The position numbers and the translations under genes are program-made. Below, one piece after another: positions 31,518-36,274 of a stretch of DNA of 36,274 bases (its first letter is position 1; every line of letters begins with the position of its first letter). The stretch covers positions 1-36,274 of the forward strand of contig JAPOTF010000010.1 of the NCBI GenBank assembly GCA_026709325.1, written 5' to 3'. Origin of the DNA: Roseovarius sp. Lineage in GTDB: Bacteria > Pseudomonadota > Alphaproteobacteria > Rhodobacterales > Rhodobacteraceae. The notes beneath the pieces were generated by a model. That model saw nothing but the letters and a program-made list of their open reading frames with translations. It was not told the DNA's origin and ran no database searches.

Positions 31518-34462
31518 CACGGGAATTCCGCGTAAACGGCGGCCTCGTTGATCGCTCAAAAACACTTGGCTTTACCTTCAACGGAAAAGCCATGAAGGGG
31601 CATCCGGGTGACACGCTGGCCTCCGCTTTAATCGCCAACGGGCAAAAACTGGTGGGCAGATCTTTTAAATATCATCGCCCGCGAGGTGTTTTCACGGCCG
31701 GTTCCGAAGAGCCAAACGCGCTTGTCGAATTGAGGGATGGCGCCTTCACGGAGCCCAACACGCGGGCAACCGTAACGGAACTTTTTGAAGGTCTTTCCGC
31801 AAGAAGCCAAAATCATCGCGGCTCGCTGGAATTCGACATCCTGTCCATCAACGATATGCTTCATCCATTTCTTTCAGCGGGATTTTACTACAAGACATTC
31901 ATGTGGCCAAAAACCTTCTGGGAGAAGGTTTACGAACCGTTTATCCGCTCCGCCGCGGGGCTTGGCCGACTATCCATGCAAGAAGACCCCGATTGCTATG
32001 ACAAGGGCTTCATTCATTGCGATGTGCTGGTGATCGGCGCCGGACCGGCTGGACTGGTCGCGGCAAGAGCGGCGGCCGAAAGCGGCGCAAGAGTGGTTGT
32101 TGCGGATGAGGATTTCCTGCCTGGTGGCCGCCTCAATGCCGAAACCATGGAGATTGACGGATCACCGGGACATGCATGGGCCGCAACCGCGGCGGCGGAA
32201 CTGGCTTCCATGCAAAATGTCCGTTTCATGAACCGAACAACCGTCTATGGCGCCTATGATCACGGAATTTACGGCGCTTTGGAGCGTTCCCGCGATCACA
32301 TCGGGGATTCAGGTGGAAAACCGCGGCAAATACTCTGGCGAATATACTCGAAAAGAGCGGTTCTGGCGGCAGGCGCCATGGAAAGGCCCATCGCCTTCGG
32401 AAACAACGACCGACCAGGCATAATGCTGGCGGGAGCGGTCAGAGCCTATGTCAACCGCTTCGGAGCGGCACCAGGCAAAAAAGTCGCGGTGTTTACCAAC
32501 AACGACGACGGCTGGCGGACCGCCGCCGACCTGGCCGCCAGTGGAATTGATGTCGCCGCGGTCATTGACGTAAAAAATTCCGGACACGCGGCCGATATTC
32601 CCGGCGCAAGACATATACCAAACGGCAAGGTGGTGGACACCTCGGGAAGAAAATGCCTCAAATCCATCACTCTCAATACCGGCGAAAAAATCAGAGTTGA
32701 CTGTCTTGCCGTCTCGGGCGGGTGGAATCCCAATCTCCACCTTACCTGTCATCAGCGCGGACGTCCGCAATGGAACGACGAGCTGTCGGCGTTTGTTCCC
32801 GGTGTCGAACTTCCCGCCGGCATGGCCGTTGCAGGTGCGGCAAGAGGAAAAATGACTCTTGCCAGCGCATTGGCGGATGGGAATGATGCAGCAGTTTCCC
32901 AGCTTGAGAGCCTGGGTTTCAGCATATCCGCGCCCGACATCCCCAAAGCCGAAGACGAGCCGGTAAACTGCACACCGTTCTGGCACGTTGGCGAATCATC
33001 GAGTCGCTCCTGGATTGATCTTCAAAACGACGTAACCGTAAAAGACGTAAAACTGGCAAACAGTGAAGGCTTCCGCTCGGTGGAATTGCTCAAGCGCTAT
33101 ACCACGCTTGGCATGGCAACGGACCAGGGCAAGACATCAAATATGGCAGGACTGGCCATTCTAGCCGAGGCAAGGGGGTCTTCAATACCGGAAGTCGGCA
33201 CCACAATTTTCCGTCCACCTTACACGCCGGTTGCGCTTGGGGCGTTTGCCGGACGTTCACGGGGCAGGCATTTCCGCCCCTACAGGCTTGCCCCGAGCCA
33301 TGAATGGGCAAAAAGCAACGGGGCGGGTTTTGTCACTGTCGGCGGCTGGATGCGGGCGCAATGGTATGTGCAGAGCGGCGAGAACGGCTGGAGGGACAGT
33401 GTCGACCGCGAAACGCTGGCAACGCGCAATTCCGTCGGCATCTGCGATGTGAGCACACTTGGCAAGATTGACATAAAGGGCGGGGATGTCGGCGCTTTTC
33501 TTGACAAAGTGTATTCAAACACCTTTTCAACCCTTCCCGTCGGCAAGGTCCGCTACGGACTGATGCTGCGGGAGGACGGCATATGCTACGATGACGGAAC
33601 CACCGCGAGAATGGGCGAAAATCACTATGTGATGACCACAACCACCGCCAATGCGGTTCTCGTGTTTCGGAATCTCGAATTTGCAAGACAATGCCTGTGG
33701 CCGGATATGGATGTGCACCTGATTTCCATCACGGATGGATGGGCGCAATTCTCCGTGGCGGGACCAAATTCGCGCAACCTTCTGAAAAAGGTCATTGATC
33801 CGGACTATGGCGTTTCCAACGAGTCCTTTCCGTTTATGGCCTGCGGCAAAGTTACCGTCTGCGGCGGGGTTCCCGCCCGGTTGTTCAGAATATCCTTCTC
33901 GGGGGAACTCGCCTACGAAATTGCGGTTCCATCAAGATACGGCAATTCAATGATGGCCGCCCTGATGGAGGCGGGCAGGGAATTCGACGCGATTCCATAC
34001 GGCACCGAGGCGCTGGGCGTGATGCGCATCGAGAAGGGTCATGTCACCGGCAATGAACTGAACGGGCAGACAACGGCATTGAATATCGGTCTTGGCAAAA
34101 TGGCGGGCGTAAAAAAGGACTACATCGGCAACGTTCTCTCCAGACGACCGGTGATGGTTTCCGAGGATGCAATCCGTCTCATGGGTTTTCGCCCCGTCGA
34201 CAGAAGCCGGGAACTTGTCGCCGGTTCGCATTTTATTGCCATGGGCGACCCGGTTGACATGAAAAATGATCAGGGATGGATGACTTCCGTTGCCTGGTCG
34301 CCTCATTTGGGCCATTCGATAGGGCTTGGCTTTATAAAACGGGGACACGAGCGAAAAGGCGAGATTGTCAGAGCCGTTAGCCCGATTCACGGCATGGAAA
34401 TGGATGTTGAAATAGTGTCCGCCCATTTCATAGACCCTCAGGGAGAACGGTTGCGTGACTGA
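31514..34462 (+). CDS. soxA: Sarcosine oxidase subunit alpha
   Basis: Large subunit of 982 residues. Domains: an N-terminal ferredoxin-like fold without cluster cysteines (GKAMKGHPGDTLASALIANG, 24-43); a dinucleotide-binding region with VLVIGAGPAGLVAARAAAES (171-190) for NAD+; a second nucleotide-binding half (GAMERPIAFGNNDRPGIMLA); and a GcvT-like tetrahydrofolate domain from about 595 to the end (IPYGTEALGVMRIEKGH). It accepts the imine from SoxB and, with tetrahydrofolate, makes 5,10-methylene-THF; without it formaldehyde is released. ATGA overlap with soxD, 8-base overlap with soxG. Confidence 0.96.
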   Translation: MTREFRVNGGLVDRSKTLGFTFNGKAMKGHPGDTLASALIANGQKLVGRSFKYHRPRGVFTAGSEEPNALVELRDGAFTEPNTRATVTELFEGLSARSQNHRGSLEFDILSINDMLHPFLSAGFYYKTFMWPKTFWEKVYEPFIRSAAGLGRLSMQEDPDCYDKGFIHCDVLVIGAGPAGLVAARAAAESGARVVVADEDFLPGGRLNAETMEIDGSPGHAWAATAAAELASMQNVRFMNRTTVYGAYDHGIYGALERSRDHIGDSGGKPRQILWRIYSKRAVLAAGAMERPIAFGNNDRPGIMLAGAVRAYVNRFGAAPGKKVAVFTNNDDGWRTAADLAASGIDVAAVIDVKNSGHAADIPGARHIPNGKVVDTSGRKCLKSITLNTGEKIRVDCLAVSGGWNPNLHLTCHQRGRPQWNDELSAFVPGVELPAGMAVAGAARGKMTLASALADGNDAAVSQLESLGFSISAPDIPKAEDEPVNCTPFWHVGESSSRSWIDLQNDVTVKDVKLANSEGFRSVELLKRYTTLGMATDQGKTSNMAGLAILAEARGSSIPEVGTTIFRPPYTPVALGAFAGRSRGRHFRPYRLAPSHEWAKSNGAGFVTVGGWMRAQWYVQSGENGWRDSVDRETLATRNSVGICDVSTLGKIDIKGGDVGAFLDKVYSNTFSTLPVGKVRYGLMLREDGICYDDGTTARMGENHYVMTTTTANAVLVFRNLEFARQCLWPDMDVHLISITDGWAQFSVAGPNSRNLLKKVIDPDYGVSNESFPFMACGKVTVCGGVPARLFRISFSGELAYEIAVPSRYGNSMMAALMEAGREFDAIPYGTEALGVMRIEKGHVTGNELNGQTTALNIGLGKMAGVKKDYIGNVLSRRPVMVSEDAIRLMGFRPVDRSRELVAGSHFIAMGDPVDMKNDQGWMTSVAWSPHLGHSIGLGFIKRGHERKGEIVRAVSPIHGMEMDVEIVSAHFIDPQGERLRD

Positions 34463-35021
34463 ATTATCACTCTTTTCCACACCCCCTCTAGATGGATACG
34501 ACAAATCCACAGGCGACATCAGACTTTACTCGCCCGAAGCGCTTGCCGTGGTATCCATTGCCTTGCCGCTTGGAAGCGAGGACAGCGCCCTGGCGATGAT
34601 CGCATCGGCATACGGCGTTGATCTGCCCTCTCCCGGCAAATCGGTCATTGCGACAGATGGGGCGAGACTTGTCAGGCTTGGGCTGGATCAGGCGTTTATA
34701 ATATTTCCCCATTCAGCGCCCGATGCGGAAGATGTGGTGCAAGGCAAACTGGAAGACGCCGTTTATGTCACCGATCAAACAGACGCGTGGACGGCTCTGG
34801 CAATTGAAGGCTCCAGCACCCGAGATGCTCTTGAACGGATCTGCCCCATTGATTTGCATCCGGAATCATTCGCGGTGGATGATGCCGCGCGCACTGTCAT
34901 GGAGCATCTGGGTGTTCTGATCATTCGCGCGGGCGACAATGATTTTCTGCTTCTGTCGGCCAGTTCATCCGCAAACTCCTTTTTGCATGCCTTGGAAACA
35001 TCGATCGCGAATGCCGGCTGA
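34455..35021 (+). CDS. soxG: Sarcosine oxidase subunit gamma
   Basis: 188-residue GcvT-like small subunit that packs on SoxA near the folate site. GTG 34455 overlaps the soxA end by 8 bases and has GGGAG 9 bases upstream. Seen: LPSPGKSVIATDGARLVRLGLDQAFIIFP, VTDQTDAWTALAIEGSSTRDALERICPIDLHPESFA, split here by other residues, and a C-terminal DNDFLLLSASSSANSFLHAL. Lengths and order match known SoxG. Last gene of the operon; no strong terminator seen. Confidence 0.92.
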   Translation: MTELSLFSTPPLDGYDKSTGDIRLYSPEALAVVSIALPLGSEDSALAMIASAYGVDLPSPGKSVIATDGARLVRLGLDQAFIIFPHSAPDAEDVVQGKLEDAVYVTDQTDAWTALAIEGSSTRDALERICPIDLHPESFAVDDAARTVMEHLGVLIIRAGDNDFLLLSASSSANSFLHALETSIANAG

Positions 35022-35153
35022 TACAGCGGCATCCGGCTGAATTCACCATAGGTTCATTTGAATTGGCCGTTGCGGAAAATCTTTTTCCAAACCAACGACA
35101 TTGCCATGCTGTTCAGCTTTGGCCCGGGGCGGTTTTCCGCTATAGTCCAGTCC

Positions 35154-36030
35154 ATGATCCGAGGCGCCCTTCTTGACATTGCCGGCGCACTTTATGACGG
35201 CGATACAGCCATCGAAGGCTCTGCAGAGGCCAGCAATTCCCGCCAGCTTCTGTTTTTCATAAACTATTCCTTCCTACATGAAAAAACTGATATTCAATGA
35301 TTTTTTTGTCGCACAGGTCTAAAAATTCCTGCAAAACCCGACGAAAAGTCTACGAAAAGCTTTTTTAAAAATCCTTGTAACCCATTGAATAATTTAATAA
35401 AGAAAAATTGGCGGGAATTGCTGTGCAGAGGTCGCAAGGCGTCTTCGCGGGGCTGGACTTGACATCGGATTTGTCCCCAGCTCCACGAGAACCCCCGGCG
35501 TGTCATCACGTCAAGGCTGCCGCGCCCCGGCTTTGAGGTTTCGGCACGGGAATCGTTCGCGCCCGTAGCGGACGCGGTCGAGACATTGTCCAAAAAGGGG
35601 CATCCGGCGCATTTGATGGCCCGTCCGAATCCTTGCGGGGATCCCGGCGACCTGAGGTCCGGGCCCGGCAATTGCGCCGTTGCGGTCGGAGACGCCGCGG
35701 AGCATTTCGCTTTTGAAAACCTCGACGGCGCCTTCAGGCGGCTTAGGGGAGAGCGGAGCGGGCGCCCTCGTTTCGGCCCCTTCCCCTGCGGGCCGCGTCA
35801 AAGCCGACGTTGCCGGCAAGCCCGCGCCGGCCGATGCGGCCGTGTTTGGCGACGACGCCGAATCGGATGTCGCGGGCTTGTTGGGTTGCGGCATCGGAAC
35901 GGCGGCTTTGGTCAAGACCGGCAAATGCCGCTCCGGGGTGGAAACCGATGTGAACCCCGCGCCCGGTCTTCTGGCCGGCAATCTGGCGTCCGCCGTTGAC
36001 CGGCTGCTTTGCTGGCGGAAGATTGCATGA
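35154..36030 (+). pseudogene. HAD-superfamily IIA phosphatase (LHPP-like) gene, broken by an insertion and frameshifts
   Basis: From ATG 35154 the DNA reads IRGALLDIAGALYDGDTAIE then GSAEA, a typical LHPP-type HAD start with D-I-A-G. A 195-bp element splits it. After the duplicated target at 35425 it resumes AEVARRLRGAGLDIGFV, then shifts near 35497 to RRVITSRL, FEVSARESFAPVADAVETLS, GNCAVAVGDAAEHFAFENLD. It shifts again to GKPAPADAAVFGDDAESDVA and ends ALVKTGKCRSGVE, NLASAVDRLL at 36030. Most of the cap-to-core stretch between about 35755 and 35800 is deleted. The GDD motif survives. The gene is certainly dead; the ancestral enzyme was probably a small-molecule or phospho-histidine phosphatase. 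Confidence 0.85.
35230..35424 (-). mobile_element. 195-bp MITE-like element with terminal inverted repeats and 7-bp target duplication
   Basis: Left end CCAGCAATTCCCGCCA (35230-35245); right end read on the minus strand ACAGCAATTCCCGCCAA (35424-35408), so CAGCAATTCCCGCCA is a 15-bp terminal inverted repeat. The flanking GCAGAGG (35223-35229 and 35425-35431) is a perfect 7-bp target duplication. The inside is AT-rich with no transposase, so it must move in trans. On the minus strand one frame reads FFIKLFNG, GFLKKLFVDFSSGFAGIFRP, also open in the copy at 106-276. The family is not one I recognise. Confidence 0.85.
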
Positions 36031-36075
36031 CCATTCACTTTAACGCGCGGCAATCTCGCGCGGGAAGCACGTTTT

Positions 36076-36261
36076 TTGCTTTATGTGCATGATGCGTTCA
36101 CAATGAACGCAATCGCTGTTGGAGTTGTTGTTCTCCGATTGGAAAACCTCTCCAAAGCCGAGGTTTGGGACCGGAACGGCCGTGATTACGCTTATATTTC
36201 CGAAAAAAAAACCATAAAATCAAGCCCGGCATGGTATCTGCATGCCTTGAATTTGGCTTGA
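36076..36261 (+). CDS. Possible small ORF (61 aa), unknown
   Basis: Open frame from TTG 36076 (or ATG 36103) to TGA 36261 near the window end: MNAIAVGVVVLRLENLSKAE is its best part. No ribosome-binding site or known domain is evident. A GC-rich inverted repeat (CGCG around 36047-36062) followed by TTTTTT lies just before it and may be a terminator for the region to its left. Little supports a real gene. Confidence 0.15.
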   Translation: MLYVHDAFTMNAIAVGVVVLRLENLSKAEVWDRNGRDYAYISEKKTIKSSPAWYLHALNLA

Positions 36262-36274
36262 CCCCTAATTGCAG

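Noticed and set aside
106-35424. The two inverted repeats as ends of one large composite transposon
   Set aside because: The interior holds housekeeping genes (accA, uvrC, pgsA, smpB), there is no transposase, and the right copy has its own target duplication, so the copies are independent insertions.

Overview
The window is a stretch of an alphaproteobacterial chromosome. The evidence is gene content and order: uvrC-pgsA-moaD-moaE, an S49 peptidase followed by a tiny zinc-ribbon protein and a Na+/Ca2+ exchanger, smpB followed by sseA and an aromatic aminotransferase, an MbfA-type ferritin/VIT1 fusion, and a heterotetrameric sarcosine oxidase operon (soxBDAG). Genes are tightly packed with many 4-base start/stop overlaps. 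The genus cannot be named from the sequence. Several broken genes and a small non-autonomous mobile element suggest a genome that is losing genes at its accessory edges.

Layout. 1-2632: a diverged copy of a small repeat, then a decaying xre / ASCH / PIN-acetyltransferase module. The ASCH gene has an in-frame amber codon. The PIN gene has lost its middle, and its C-terminal end survives as a frameshifted remnant at 1994-2373. A 61-residue membrane/coiled-coil gene lies between the two parts. 2633-11754, all minus strand: pncB (NAD salvage, with a palindromic operator in its promoter), uvrC-pgsA-moaD-moaE, an AT-rich gap with a perfect DnaA box, the S49 peptidase / zinc-ribbon / exchanger operon, and a YadG/YadH-like ABC exporter. 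11947-24690, all plus strand: an EamA transporter with an AMACR-type racemase, smpB, sseA with an aminotransferase (cysteine sulfur), accA, mbfA, then a coupled run of AEC transporter, iodotyrosine-deiodinase-like flavoprotein and S-formylglutathione hydrolase, a second EamA transporter, an ornithine cyclodeaminase-family protein and an alpha/beta hydrolase. 24716-29590: an MFS carrier (minus), an unidentified frameshifted reading frame upstream of it, zapE, a class I amidotransferase (minus) and an orphan N6-adenine-type DNA methyltransferase. 29791-35021: a strong promoter and soxB-soxD-soxA-soxG. 35154-36030: a HAD phosphatase pseudogene interrupted by a 195-bp element with terminal inverted repeats and a 7-bp target duplication.

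How the genes work together. Sarcosine oxidase releases one-carbon units at the formaldehyde level, and S-formylglutathione hydrolase removes formaldehyde, so both fit methylated-amine use. The aminotransferase plus 3-mercaptopyruvate sulfurtransferase pair fits cysteine breakdown and persulfide supply. MoaD/MoaE build molybdopterin, PncB salvages nicotinate, AccA makes malonyl-CoA, PgsA makes phosphatidylglycerol phosphate, and MbfA handles iron.

Most notable observations: the element inside the HAD gene and its inverted, diverged partner at the other end of the window; the reconstructed PIN/ASCH ruin; an IYD-like flavoprotein with all three halotyrosine-binding residues; a SoxD lacking its expected zinc-binding cysteines; and an operator-like palindrome between the -35 and -10 of pncB. 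No rRNA, tRNA, CRISPR array or transposase gene was seen.
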